Assembly: GCF_000340215.1 (NCBI RefSeq)
Contig: NW_006921535.1
Coordinates: forward strand, 2,112,483-2,176,482
Source of the DNA: Pseudocercospora fijiensis CIRAD86
Taxonomy: Eukaryota > Ascomycota > Dothideomycetes > Mycosphaerellales > Mycosphaerellaceae
Length of the DNA: 64,000 nt
Direction: 5' to 3'
Shown here one piece after another: positions 54,643 to 64,000 of the stretch (position 1 is its first letter; each line of letters starts with the position of its first letter). Below the pieces are notes generated by a model. The model did no database searches. It saw only the letters and a program-made list of their open reading frames with translations, and was not told where the DNA came from. Made by a program: the position numbers and the translations under genes.

Positions 54643-57600
54643 ATGGTCAAGCCAGACGTCAAGCACAATTACTATGCCGACCTCGATCTGCCCACGACGG
54701 CGACTGTCGACGATGTGCGCAAAGCCTACCGCAAGCTCGCCCTCCAATATCACCCCGACCGCAATGCTGGGAAGGAAGACGAGTGCGTGCCGCGCTTTCA
54801 GGCCATCCAGGCTGCCAACGAAGTGCTGAGCGATCCGACAACGAAAGCGAAGTATGATGCGGATCGGCGCAGGGCAGGCCTGTATCCTGCGCCGACGACA
54901 TTCAAGCCCAATGTGCCGAGTCCTGGAAATCCCTACTCAGCTCGATCCGACTTTCCACCTCCGCCACGACGCACCCAGCCGGGCACATGGGCTGGACATC
55001 GCCCGACGGCCTCAACAGGTGCAGGCCCAACGCCCTCTGGTGCTGATCGTTTCACCAACTTTCCTCGACCTCAAGGCGCCGCGCCGAGGAAGGATCCTGC
55101 TGCAGACAGAACTCAACAATTCCGTGCTTGGCAGAATATGAACAACCCGCAACCAGAGCGTCCCCGATATGCTCCACAGCCGCCGCCTCGCGAACCGCAA
55201 CCACAGCCACGCCCGCCGCCGCCGCCGCCGAATGTGCCCAATCGCCCACGCATGAATAGGCAGGACACTAAGATGCCTACGGAAGAGCAAATACGTGCTG
55301 GTATGAGATATGGCAAGGCGTCGACTCCAGCTGGAGATGATGCAGAGGCAGCAAATCGACAGTCGGCTTGGGCAGCCTTTCAAAAGTCAAATACTGCTCA
55401 GCCGGGTATGGCCAGGAAAGGGAGGGCGCCAACCACGCCCAAGAGACCTACTGGTTTCGACCCCAATGCTCCTGGTTCAGATGAACGTCCTGCGACAGGT
55501 CATTATGTGCATCGGCACAAGTCAGCAGATTTGACCGAGGACGGATTCCCACCGCCGCCTCCAGGGCCGCCGCCTAGTGCTCCATCATCCCCACTATCAC
55601 CAAACGCACAGCGGCCATTCGCAGATCCTCTCCGACCATTCAGGGGCAGGAAACCTAATGATGATGCTCCATACTCAGAAGCGAACCGGATTAGCACACC
55701 GTACTCCTCATTCAGTGGTGAAAAGACTGCATTCAGCAGCGATGGCTTGCGGCGATCTGCCAGCGTACGAGACAATACGAAGCTATCACCAGAACCTGCC
55801 ACCAGTGGCCACTCTCGCGCTAGGAGCGTGGATCCGGCTGCTAGGCAGAGACAAGCAGAGGCTGCCGGCGAGAACGGCAACAAAGGCCGACCTAAATTCA
55901 TGGCAGGCGCCAGCTCCAGCTCAGGCTCAGGCTCAGGCTCGGGCTCAGCATCGTCAGAGGATAGTCCCGGTCCAGATCCCACCGAGTCGCCGGAGGAGCT
56001 CAGTGACGAGCCACCTGCTAAATCTCAAAACCCTAAGGGTCGGCCAAAGAAGAAACCAACACCTCCTAGTGCGAGGTTTCCCAACGGCACTCGATCGCCA
56101 TTCCCAGGAGATGGAAATTACACTGACCCAGAGAAACCAAGCATGCAGCAGAAAGCTGCACCAAACATGTACGACACCCCTTCTACTTCTCCTCACTACA
56201 CTCCCCCTTCTTTGTTCAACCGTCCAGAGTTCAGAACTGCTTTCGCCTCTCGTTCAACAACAGAGGGCAAAGTAAGAAAGCCAAGTATTATCGCACCTTG
56301 GGCGGTTCCGAGTTCCATCTCCCCTTCACTGCAGAAAAAGCGTCGTCAGTCTGCTTCCTCAACCAGCAGCAAATCGGCATTGGCCGAGCAGAGTGATGAC
56401 TCTGGCAATCAAAGTACCACCTGGCAGCATGCATCTCAAGATGAACAGGACGCCTTTCACGCGTGTCGGCTCGAGCTTCTCAAGATTTGTGGTGATGTCA
56501 AGCAGCTCCACCAGTTTGACCTCGACACTTTCCGCAAAGCAGTCAGAGTTGTGCTGCAAGCTGGTTCGACCGGCACACGCACAGTTGATAGCATTTTCGC
56601 TAACATCATCTCACAACACCCGTCAATTGCACATCAAAGCTCATCAAAGAAGCCTGCTGACAGTGCATGCGCGACAAACAGTTTCACGATTCCTGTCGAT
56701 CACGAGACTTTTCAGCCCACACGTGGCAAGAGTCGAAGTGTTGAAGAGATCAATACCAACTTCTCTCCTGAACCTTTCGCAGGCAAATTTCAGGGCTCCG
56801 GGGATTACTTCGCTCCCAGTCCGAATGGTCGTCGACATTCACCGAGCCTGCGAAGTGGCTCTAGTCGTGCTCAGCGCGCTAATACCACAGATTCGACTCC
56901 TGCGAGCAAGCCTTCATCACCAATGCCTCCTCCACCGCGGACATTCGTGCAAGAACCCGATGACCGAGGCTCGCGACCAACGTCCGTGTATGGTACGCCG
57001 GTTGATGGCAAATTCAATTCGGACCATTGGTCAGAGGCTCTCAAGGATGCACATGCCTGGGCTGTCCCTGGCCCACCGCCAAATCCTCCTCTTTCGAAAA
57101 CTCCGAGCAGGAAAGGCAGTCGGCCCTCTTCCAAAGCCTCACAACCTGGGCCGACTTTAGGCACCGATAAGTCGCCACATGTTGTCGACGATAACGATGA
57201 TGTTGTCGAAGTCGACAGGAATGGTCATCCTGTTGGAGTCGGTGGGGCGGCCGATGATGGTGATGCTATGGACATCGATACACCACCTAGACCGACAGAT
57301 ACTGCTGAACAGGCCACGCCGCTGTCGTCTTCAGCCAAGGAGCCACGTCTGTATTCGGTCCCGCCGTCACAGTGGCGCCAAGAACAGGCTCAGTCTTACA
57401 GTCACAATCGGCAGACATCGAGCTCTTCGCGACGAGCGCAGCGTAAGTCTGGCGAGACCGATCTCAAGACCAACTTCGATTCGTTGAGACATACTATACC
57501 ACTAGAGGGAGGCAAGGATGGCCTCAACGAGTTTGCTGATCTGAGCTCATCGTTACCTTACGCTTCTAAGGCTTCCTCGACATTGCCCACTGAGGTTGAG

Positions 57601-57996
57601 GATCCGCCTGAGGTGAAGCTACCGCAGTACCCTAAAGCACCATCAGGGCCTACCAAGCTCACCAAAGCCAGCTGGGCTGAGTACGCACAAAAATTTGCGA
57701 ACTATTTGCTTGGACATCACATGTGGAATAGATCTATGTTGGAGCACTTCAATAGGCGTGAGCCACAAGCAGAGGCTTGCATGTCCCGAGGCACGGATTG
57801 GTTGAGCGCTAGCGGCGATACCATCAATGGTGCACCTGGATTCGGAGAATACTGCAAGGCAGTAAAGCAGGATCAGAAGTGGCGAACGGCGTGGCAGGTA
57901 GGCTGCGACAAGCACCTGCAGAATGTCAACGATTTCGAGCAGATGCGGACCCGGGTGAAGTCATTCGCGGAGAACGGCATCCTGGCAAATGCTTGA
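54643..57996 (+). CDS. Large J-domain (DnaJ-type) protein
   Basis: A single exon of 1,117 residues. The J domain is at the very N-terminus (about 8-75): NYYADLDLPTTATVDDVRKA with YRKLALQYHPDRN, HPD at 37-39, so it should stimulate an Hsp70 ATPase. Almost all the rest is disordered: Pro-rich runs (PPPPPN, GFPPPPPGPPPSAP), a SGSGSGSGS run near residue 430 encoded by a ggctca microsatellite, and many Ser/Arg segments. The last 120 residues (TKASWAEYAQKFANYLLGHHMWNRSM to the C-terminus) look folded and helical, perhaps a conserved C-terminal domain of this fungal family. No zinc-finger or DnaJ C-domain is seen. The ATG is the first in frame, after aacaaca-type sequence. Confidence 0.88.
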   Translation: MVKPDVKHNYYADLDLPTTATVDDVRKAYRKLALQYHPDRNAGKEDECVPRFQAIQAANEVLSDPTTKAKYDADRRRAGLYPAPTTFKPNVPSPGNPYSARSDFPPPPRRTQPGTWAGHRPTASTGAGPTPSGADRFTNFPRPQGAAPRKDPAADRTQQFRAWQNMNNPQPERPRYAPQPPPREPQPQPRPPPPPPNVPNRPRMNRQDTKMPTEEQIRAGMRYGKASTPAGDDAEAANRQSAWAAFQKSNTAQPGMARKGRAPTTPKRPTGFDPNAPGSDERPATGHYVHRHKSADLTEDGFPPPPPGPPPSAPSSPLSPNAQRPFADPLRPFRGRKPNDDAPYSEANRISTPYSSFSGEKTAFSSDGLRRSASVRDNTKLSPEPATSGHSRARSVDPAARQRQAEAAGENGNKGRPKFMAGASSSSGSGSGSGSASSEDSPGPDPTESPEELSDEPPAKSQNPKGRPKKKPTPPSARFPNGTRSPFPGDGNYTDPEKPSMQQKAAPNMYDTPSTSPHYTPPSLFNRPEFRTAFASRSTTEGKVRKPSIIAPWAVPSSISPSLQKKRRQSASSTSSKSALAEQSDDSGNQSTTWQHASQDEQDAFHACRLELLKICGDVKQLHQFDLDTFRKAVRVVLQAGSTGTRTVDSIFANIISQHPSIAHQSSSKKPADSACATNSFTIPVDHETFQPTRGKSRSVEEINTNFSPEPFAGKFQGSGDYFAPSPNGRRHSPSLRSGSSRAQRANTTDSTPASKPSSPMPPPPRTFVQEPDDRGSRPTSVYGTPVDGKFNSDHWSEALKDAHAWAVPGPPPNPPLSKTPSRKGSRPSSKASQPGPTLGTDKSPHVVDDNDDVVEVDRNGHPVGVGGAADDGDAMDIDTPPRPTDTAEQATPLSSSAKEPRLYSVPPSQWRQEQAQSYSHNRQTSSSSRRAQRKSGETDLKTNFDSLRHTIPLEGGKDGLNEFADLSSSLPYASKASSTLPTEVEDPPEVKLPQYPKAPSGPTKLTKASWAEYAQKFANYLLGHHMWNRSMLEHFNRREPQAEACMSRGTDWLSASGDTINGAPGFGEYCKAVKQDQKWRTAWQVGCDKHLQNVNDFEQMRTRVKSFAENGILANA

Positions 57997-58398
57997 TTAT
58001 TTCGATTGGAAGATTTGTAATTCATGTTTCAGGGCAAGGCGTCAGAAGCGATTGAGCGAGAATTGCATCATGGAAAGGAAATGGCATACAGAAAGAGGAT
58101 TAGACGGCCGTTGTTGGAGGCTGTTCTCCATCTTCGAGGATTGTTTTATACCCTCTGACCACCAGCTAGGTGACGAAACGCGAACATGTCTCTCGGCTTA
58201 TTTTGTTAGTGATCACTGCGGGCCTCGCTTGTGCCTATCCATCAACATAGGTCATGCTGTTTGTCGTACACCTGAGAATAAATAGACCACTTTCATCCGC
58301 AACTAAAAATCTTCTTTCCTTAGCCATAACCGAAACGCGACAGCTCCGCTGGAGAACTGCTTCGAGGCCCACTCATGACCGTCATGGCCATGTACAAT
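57997..58398. other. Intergenic between convergent genes
   Basis: Normal composition, nothing recognised. Confidence 0.35.
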
Positions 58399-59140
58399 TC
58401 ACATCTGCAAATTCCTCATCGTCTCATTCTCCGCCTCCGTACTCAAAGTCTTCCTCCCTCGATATGAAGTCTGCAACCATTCCAAAACCTATGATGATGA
58501 TCATCAGCAGAACTCCCCAACACTTTTCTCCAAGTGATCTCACTCACCTCACCCGCACTCCTATCCGGCGGAAAGACAGGATAAAACACCTTCAAGATAA
58601 GCCCATCCTCCACAACCATACTCAACCTCTTAATCAGCGTCTTTCCTTCCCACTCCATCGTCGGCAATTCCAACCCCTTTCTCAGCCCTCCCTGTTCATC
58701 AGAAAGTAACTGATAAGGCAACCTCGTCCTCTCCTTCAACTCCCTCTGATACTCTGTATCTTGCGTCGAACACCCGAAAACATGACTCACTCCCGCTTCC
58801 AATAACTCCTTGGATAAATCTCGAAAGGAGCAAGCTTGCGGTGTACAGCCTCTGGCTCCTGGGATTTGGTTCCAGGATTCTGGAACCTCTTCGTTGGGGG
58901 ATGCGGTTCGTGGGTAGCAGAAGAGAATTTTTAGACCGGGTAGGGTTGAGATGTCCACGCTTGAGCCGGAGGTTGAGGGTAAGGAGATGGAGGGAAAGTT
59001 GGTGTTGGGGAGATGATTGCAGGCTCCGTCGTCGACTGGTTTCGGGATGTTGGAGGGGAATGTTGTGTCTGGGAGGGGAAGGTGTTAGTTAGATGGTGGA
59101 GGCGTGGGTTTAGATGTGACCGTCACGTCTTACGAGCCAT
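58399..59140 (-). CDS. Peroxiredoxin, PrxQ/BCP-like
   Basis: Exons 59140-59134 (only 7 nt: ATG GCT C), 59068-58548 and 58488-58399 give 205 residues. The introns are 65 nt (GTAAGA...CCCAG, ctaac branch) and 59 nt (GTGAGT...CATAG); the frame closes exactly at both. Catalytic residues are visible in GCTPQACSFRD, with Cys77 as peroxidatic and Cys82 as resolving cysteine, the spacing of atypical 2-Cys PrxQ/BCP enzymes. LPYQLLSDEQGGLRKGL and LKVFYPVFPPDRSAGEV are also family-typical. It reduces peroxides with thioredoxin-type donors. The C-terminal exon adds EVLEWLQTSYRGRK, ending at TGA. Confidence 0.87.
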
Positions 59141-59894
59141 TCTTTGTCGTCGAGTTATGCTAGAGTTGGTTTGTCTAGTTGGTTGAACACTGCTGTCCTT
59201 GAGGCTCTTGTCTGGATAGGTCTATAATCAGTATGTGTGAGGTCCGATGGCAATGTTGATGGAGTGGGGCAGCTTGAAGTCATTCTGAAATCTGGCGTAA
59301 CGTCATCGGTATGAGAGGATATTGTACATGTATTCTTCCAAAATGCCCAGAACAGAAAAAGCGCTTTTCAAGAGGCTCTGGGTAGCGGTCCAGCACGTTG
59401 GCCTGGGAGACTTCGGCTGGTGCATATTCGAGGAATGTCTGCAGTCGGCGTTTGGTGATGGGTGATGCAAGTTCAACTGCACTGCTGAGGAATTCTCCGG
59501 TCGTGCAGCTGCCGTAAGCACAGTACTTACATGTCGGCTCGTCGGTACGCCATATGAAAGGCCTTGATAGTAGTACTACTCTCCCTGGTCCTGCAGTAAA
59601 TCGGTGAGCTGGCGGTATTCCTATTATCCTGCAAAAGCCGATGAGCCTTAGCCCAGCTTCTGACATGCTCGTCAACTGCTTCCTTTTACCGGTTCAATGT
59701 TAGCAGAGGTCCTTTGACCATTCAAGTATAGCAATGAAGCATCATCGCCATGACAAATTCCAAGCCGCGCAAGTGGTCGAAAGAAGTGATTAAATGGCCG
59801 TCAGCAAATCATTGTCACTGCTTCCATTGCAGCTTTCGGTCTGTGTCTAATTGTATGCCATGGGTATCATGCAACGCCATACAAGTAACTCCCA
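59141..59894. other. Intergenic, nothing recognised
   Basis: Normal composition. A 131-codon minus-strand frame at 59280-59675 has no recognisable features and overlaps another. Confidence 0.35.
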
Positions 59895-61472
59895 CTAAAG
59901 CTTGTGATTCTTGCCCTTTTTCTTTCCATCACTTTCAGCTTGCCGCTTCTGCTCTTTGAGCACGCGTCTCGCCACCGTCCTCGCAAGACCCATTTCTTCT
60001 TTTGAGAATGGTTCTTTGGCTTGAGTCTTAACTTTGACCAACGGCACGTCTTCAAGGCCACCAATCGTGACAGTACCGGATCCTTTGGCCTTGCGACTCT
60101 CGATGAGGATTCTGATGCAGAGCCTTTCAATCTTTTCAAGTTTCCTTTCGTTTTTCGACTTATCCGTGGACTTTTTGGTCTTCTCGGCTTTCCGTGCTTC
60201 TCGCTTGTTTTCCATCCATTCTCGACGGGCTTCTCGGACAGGTCTAGGCAATGTCTTCACTTTGATGCCGTCCCAGATGGCTGGATCAAGAGGCACAGGC
60301 ATACCGGGTTCGATGGTAAAGCGTATGCTGCCTTCTGAGTCTACGACATGCTCACCAGGTGGCAGTCGATTCAAAGCCGCATCGCCATCCAAGTCAATGA
60401 CAAATGCTGGCCTGGGTGTCGACGAAGCAGTGTCGTTCTGCAATGCTTTGGCGTCTTTCTTGCTTTCCCGGTCTTGAATGTACTGCTGCACTTCCATGCC
60501 CTTTGCCGCTCCTTTTGCTTCGCATTTCGCTAGTCCCAAAGTAGAGAGATCCTCTTTCGCGTCATCTGTAACATAGGTGGAATCTTCATTGCCTTGCTCC
60601 CGAGCAGCGAGCTTGCGGTCGCGTTTCTCCTTCTTGCGGAGCGCTTTCGCAAATTTGGCAGCAGCCTTTTCTGCCTCAGCAGCTGCTTTGCCTGCTTCTC
60701 TCGATTTACGTTCCGATTTCTGTACCTTCTTGATTGAAGTCTCGTATGCCTGAATCTGCTTGCGTTCGACGTTCGATAGCTGGAATATTATAAATGACTT
60801 TGCAGCTCGCTTGAGCCCACGGAGCTGTTTTTCGCGCTTATACTTTTGTGCTTTTGTCGAACTTTGCGCGATGTTTGCCTCGATGCTTAGTCCTGCCTGC
60901 TTAAAGACCTGTTGGACCGCTGCTTCGCCATACGTCGTCACGGGAGAAACATCGCTTCGCGTTGGCTTCTTGTCGCCGACTTCAAGTACTCCTCGGTGTA
61001 GTGCCTCTGCGACAAATGCCTCCACTTGCATGTCGACACCATTTTTCAATCGCTGCGCCTCTTCATATTCCGAGTCCATCTCTTGCTTCTTAACCGCCTC
61101 GACTCTATCATCTTCACCATCTTCTCGCTTTCTCTTCGATAAATTCCCCTCCGCGAATGTGCCTGCGACTCCTTCGCCTTTCACGAATCTCCCATACAGC
61201 CCTCCGGCGAACATCCCATGCTCTCGAATGTTTGTCAAGGCATTGGTCTTTCCGGTACCCAGGTCCTTTAGTCCTTGGTCAAATGCCCTCATCCACCACT
61301 GGTCGCTGACAGCCGCATGCTTGTTCAATCCGACACCAAGGACATCGACCTTTTTCGAGACCAAGAGAGGCTTTTTGATTCCACGGGAGGACGGATCCAG
61401 CGAGTGACCGTCGCCTTTCCAACCATGTTTCCTAAGATATGAAGCGGCGTCCATACCTTTGCCCACTGCCAT
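59895..61472 (-). CDS. G-patch nucleolar protein, Tma23-like
   Basis: A single exon of 525 residues from the ATG at 61472 (MAVGKGMDAASYL); codons further upstream in the frame lack an ATG. The N-terminal segment, ASYLRKHGWKGDGHSLDPSS then RGIKKPLLVSKKVDVLGVG, is the atypical G-patch of the Tma23 family, whose yeast member is a nucleolar protein linked to ribosome biogenesis. The rest is highly charged and helical, with long Lys/Glu/Ala-rich coiled coil (about 225-300) and several basic runs fit for nucleolar localisation (RKKEKRDRK, EKTKKSTDKSKNERK). It is longer than yeast Tma23, as usual in filamentous fungi. Divergent from the 2EXR-like gene, with 392 bp between the ATGs. Confidence 0.78.
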   Translation of the reverse strand: MAVGKGMDAASYLRKHGWKGDGHSLDPSSRGIKKPLLVSKKVDVLGVGLNKHAAVSDQWWMRAFDQGLKDLGTGKTNALTNIREHGMFAGGLYGRFVKGEGVAGTFAEGNLSKRKREDGEDDRVEAVKKQEMDSEYEEAQRLKNGVDMQVEAFVAEALHRGVLEVGDKKPTRSDVSPVTTYGEAAVQQVFKQAGLSIEANIAQSSTKAQKYKREKQLRGLKRAAKSFIIFQLSNVERKQIQAYETSIKKVQKSERKSREAGKAAAEAEKAAAKFAKALRKKEKRDRKLAAREQGNEDSTYVTDDAKEDLSTLGLAKCEAKGAAKGMEVQQYIQDRESKKDAKALQNDTASSTPRPAFVIDLDGDAALNRLPPGEHVVDSEGSIRFTIEPGMPVPLDPAIWDGIKVKTLPRPVREARREWMENKREARKAEKTKKSTDKSKNERKLEKIERLCIRILIESRKAKGSGTVTIGGLEDVPLVKVKTQAKEPFSKEEMGLARTVARRVLKEQKRQAESDGKKKGKNHKL

Positions 61473-61864
61473 TGCGCATACAGGCGCTGTCGTGATGGTG
61501 AAGCCCAGCCTTGGTGACACTGAAAGCCGATCGCTTGACAAATCCCTCCCTATTGTTCTGGCTACAACAATACCATCTTCTGGAGAAAGAGTTCGATATT
61601 CTCATTGGAGATTACTCAAGGCATTGAGAAGGCGTTCGCGGAATTTCGGAGATCTGCTAGCCCAGAAAGTGGGATAACATTCTTCTGAAGTTGTTGTGCT
61701 GGAGAAGGGTTCGCTCGGCTTTCAGATTTTCGACGAGGCGACTTCAGGCTCGGAAGAACGGAGAAACAGAGACCCCGAGACCCCACTCTCCTCTTGAACA
61801 TCAGCTACGCTTTCACTTCTTGAAACTACCCGGTCATTTATTGCCATCACTCTCGAAAGTCACC
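61473..61864. promoter_or_regulatory. Divergent promoter region
   Basis: 392 bp between the ATG codons of two divergent genes. I see no specific binding site. Confidence 0.4.
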
Positions 61865-62632
61865 ATGGGATACGCTGCAATTGAAGCAGTGCCAGCGATG
61901 CCCTGTGCAGAAGTCATGGTAGGCCCGCGAGCTCATAACCAAGAGGCCTGTCCTCTCTTCTCCCTACCAGGCGAGATCCGTACGTACATCTACGAACTCG
62001 TATTGCTCGCGGGAGTCCCTGGCGATGAGAATGGTCTCATAAAGCTTGAGAAGCGTACACGGATTGGGATGCTCATACAACCGCCAAGCGTCCTGTCGTT
62101 ACTGGCCACGTGCCGCATCATCCAATACGAGGCTGCTGGTATTTTCTACGAGAAGATTCACCTAGAATTCACCTGCTCCACTAAAGCATCTATCGAGCGG
62201 GACCGGGAAATCTTCAACACTCTCGGCCAGCCACGTCTTGATGGCATTGCTATGCTGTCCATCACGAAGCGTCGGGTCAACAATATTGCCTGGCTTTGTA
62301 AGCAGCTCAAGCAACTTTCTGGCCTGAAGAATTTGACCTTCACTATCACGGAACATGAGAACGACACTTGGTTCGACCTTTACAGGAAGATGATGGGGAA
62401 CAGGATTGGTCTTCTCCGCGCGCTCGCCAGAATGGATCAGCTTGAAACTGTTTCCCTTCGCTTTCAAAGAGGCATTGATGTCTCGCCTGCAGAGACCGAT
62501 CAGGTTGCAGCATTTGTCAGCGAGCTCAACGAGGTCATTCCAAGAAACTGGAATGCTGCCCATCCGCAGAACTGCGTCCCCGGAGCGCTCAAACACCAAG
62601 AGGCTGAGGGTGAAGCTAATGGTAAGCAATAA
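61865..62632 (+). CDS. 2EXR-like domain protein
   Basis: Starts at the ATG in caccATGgga (61865) and gives 255 residues in one exon; the frame stays open further upstream without an ATG. CPLFSLPGEIRTYIYELVLL at residues 35-54 is the LPxEIRxxIYE signature, and LLATCRIIQYEAAGIFYEKI matches the following block of this fungal family. The middle (AWLCKQLKQLSGLKNLTFTI) is leucine-rich, as in many members. Function is unknown for the family. The gene ends about 100 bp before the right-hand RIP-mutated block, yet has normal codon composition and no in-frame stop. Confidence 0.75.
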   Translation: MGYAAIEAVPAMPCAEVMVGPRAHNQEACPLFSLPGEIRTYIYELVLLAGVPGDENGLIKLEKRTRIGMLIQPPSVLSLLATCRIIQYEAAGIFYEKIHLEFTCSTKASIERDREIFNTLGQPRLDGIAMLSITKRRVNNIAWLCKQLKQLSGLKNLTFTITEHENDTWFDLYRKMMGNRIGLLRALARMDQLETVSLRFQRGIDVSPAETDQVAAFVSELNEVIPRNWNAAHPQNCVPGALKHQEAEGEANGKQ

Positions 62633-62734
62633 TCAAACTCTGTAAATACAGCTACCGTAATAGCATTGAGTTGAATTTCCAGAGACGATTGTTAGAGTGA
62701 TTTTCGTTCCGAGAACACTTCTAGTAGCAATTAG

Positions 62735-63056
62735 ACCGCCTACGACGGCAATAGCTAATTAGACATTAAAACGAGCCCTATAGTAAAGGTTAATGTTTAT
62801 ATAAGAAGAGTACCTTTATAGCTTTATTATTAGGATAAAAGACTAGTATAGCGTCTAAACGTATCGGAAGGCTATTAATTTCTCCCTATTTTCGACTACT
62901 AAGGGTCTAAACTAATTATAGTCTTAGCTTAAGCGTTTAGCGTAAAGGCGATAGCCCTCCGATATATTTACCCGCTATAGATGTATAACGACCTTATATT
63001 AGCGTTAAAAATAGTAGGCATCTCCCCCTCTCTCTACGAAAATCTACCTATACTTA
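62735..63056. mobile_element. Short RIP-mutated transposon remnant
   Basis: CA and TG are depleted and TA is abundant from about 62735. It directly precedes the second pogo-like copy. No coding motif is recognisable. Confidence 0.45.
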
Positions 63057-64000
63057 TCCGAGGTTGCGTTAGCTACTCTACCCCTTGCCTCGGGCTTAGG
63101 GATTTAAGCTATACGTAAAATCGCTTTTTCTTAGTAGGCTATACGTAAAACTCGATACTATAGTATATTATAGAGTATATAGACCGGGAAATTAAATAGG
63201 GGTACGATTAGGGTTAAGAAGCAGTAGATTTCCGTTTTAATAGCGACTAAATTGCGACTATAGATAGTTAAAATAGATATATAGTCGGCCTCCGCATATA
63301 TCTCGCGTTAACTATATAATCAATTACTTTAGAAGTCGGTCTATATATCTATTATATTATCTCTACCTCTTGTCGCTATAGTTAAATGCTTACTCTACTA
63401 TCCTAAGACTCTTCTAGCTTAATAGGGTTATCCTTATTACTACTAGCGACCTCGCCTCGATAGCGGCTAGTTTTCTTCGGAGGCTCGTAGAAATAGCGCT
63501 TTCGCTATACTAACTCGTAGTAGTAGCGAGGATATACTAAGTAAGGCTAAATATTAGTATATATAGTATCTTCGTTAAGTAGCGCCTCGTCTTATTATAA
63601 CTAGTCGAGTCGAGTATTAGGCTCTTACGTAAATAGGCTATTTAACCGCTTGTTACTTGTAGGACGATTAGTAGTTAGGCAATAGTATAGTATTAGGGTA
63701 AGTATCTACGGTTCTATAGAAAGTATATACTAGGCTTAGCTAGCGTACCGTCCCTACCGTAATAGTACCTCCGTCTAATAGAACGAAGGCTAGCGTACTA
63801 TATTAGCTAAATCCCTTCTTATATACTCCTTCCGCTTCTACTCGTTTTCCTTACCGCTTGTATTTGTATTATACGTTCTCGTCGTCTCGAGTATATCCTC
63901 CTCTCCTTAGTCTAAGTCTACTAGTTTAGCGCGCGTCTTCTTAATAGCTAACTTTAGCGTAGCCTTAGTATCGGAGCTAGTTATAAAGTTTGTATATTAG
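63057..64000 (-). mobile_element. Second copy of the pogo-like element, left end only
   Basis: It begins tccgaggttgcgttagc after TA (63055-63056) and carries gctatacgtaaaatcgc, a spacer, then taggctatacgtaaaact, matching 3846-3947. Similarity to 3950-4440 continues, for example ttaatagggttat and aaatagcgctt segments. It is cut by the window edge. Unlike the first copy, its terminal repeat is itself RIP-mutated (cagcccactt in copy one, tagctactct here). The coding part of the element would lie beyond 64000. Confidence 0.8.

Noticed and set aside
54659..57160. Several frames of 80-255 codons inside the J-domain gene
   Set aside because: Shadows of a 1,117-residue GC-rich reading frame; they carry no start context or domain.

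Overview
The window is nuclear DNA of a filamentous ascomycete (Pezizomycotina; a dothideomycete is my best guess, by inference only). The evidence is short GT-AG introns (49-89 nt) with CTAAC/CTGAC-like branch sites, a fused HIS4, a Zn2Cys6 regulator, a CFEM/PTH11-type receptor, and repeat-induced point mutation (RIP). DNA of ordinary composition alternates sharply with blocks where CA and TG are almost gone and TA is in excess. In 541-600, for example, I count 11 TA, 1 CA and 0 TG, while CG stays common. Every such block is a dead transposon.

Layout: 1-446 is unique sequence with simple repeats. 447-3241 is a RIP-destroyed piggyBac-like element. 3242-3845 is an unmutated island. 3846-14315 is a Fot1/pogo-like DNA transposon whose transposase frame is split by a complete chromodomain Ty3/gypsy retrotransposon (6522-13685) with two 197-bp LTRs and a TTCGT target duplication. 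14316-16590 holds a WD40 gene and a decayed F-box/2EXR-type gene. 16632-20266 is a RIP-damaged PIF/Harbinger element. 20500-62632 is the gene-bearing core. From about 62735 to the end lie another RIP-mutated remnant and the left end of a second copy of the pogo-like element.

Core genes in order, with strand: NTF2/SnoaL-like protein (+), CFEM-PTH11 receptor (-), GNAT acetyltransferase (-), SYLF-domain protein (+), lysine 2,3-aminomutase-like radical SAM enzyme (+), cyclophilin-RRM protein of the PPIL4/CYP6 type (-), Zn2Cys6 regulator (+), 2EXR-like protein (+), HIS4 (-), alpha/beta hydrolase (+), SRA-domain protein (+) followed by a 130-bp tandem repeat, class V aminotransferase (-), NmrA-like oxidoreductase (-), F-box-like protein (-), long J-domain protein (+), peroxiredoxin (-), G-patch nucleolar protein (-), and a second 2EXR-like protein (+). 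I rebuilt exon structures by hand, and reading frames close exactly in every gene given as multi-exon except the 5' end of the receptor.

The genes do not form one pathway; this looks like ordinary housekeeping and accessory content. The strongest signals are the nested transposons, whose mutations can be read residue by residue as RIP, an SRA protein (a fold that reads modified cytosine) in the same genome, a Gcn4/CPC1-type site in the HIS4 divergent promoter, and a GC-AG intron in the aminomutase gene. I saw no CRISPR array, rRNA gene or convincing tRNA gene.
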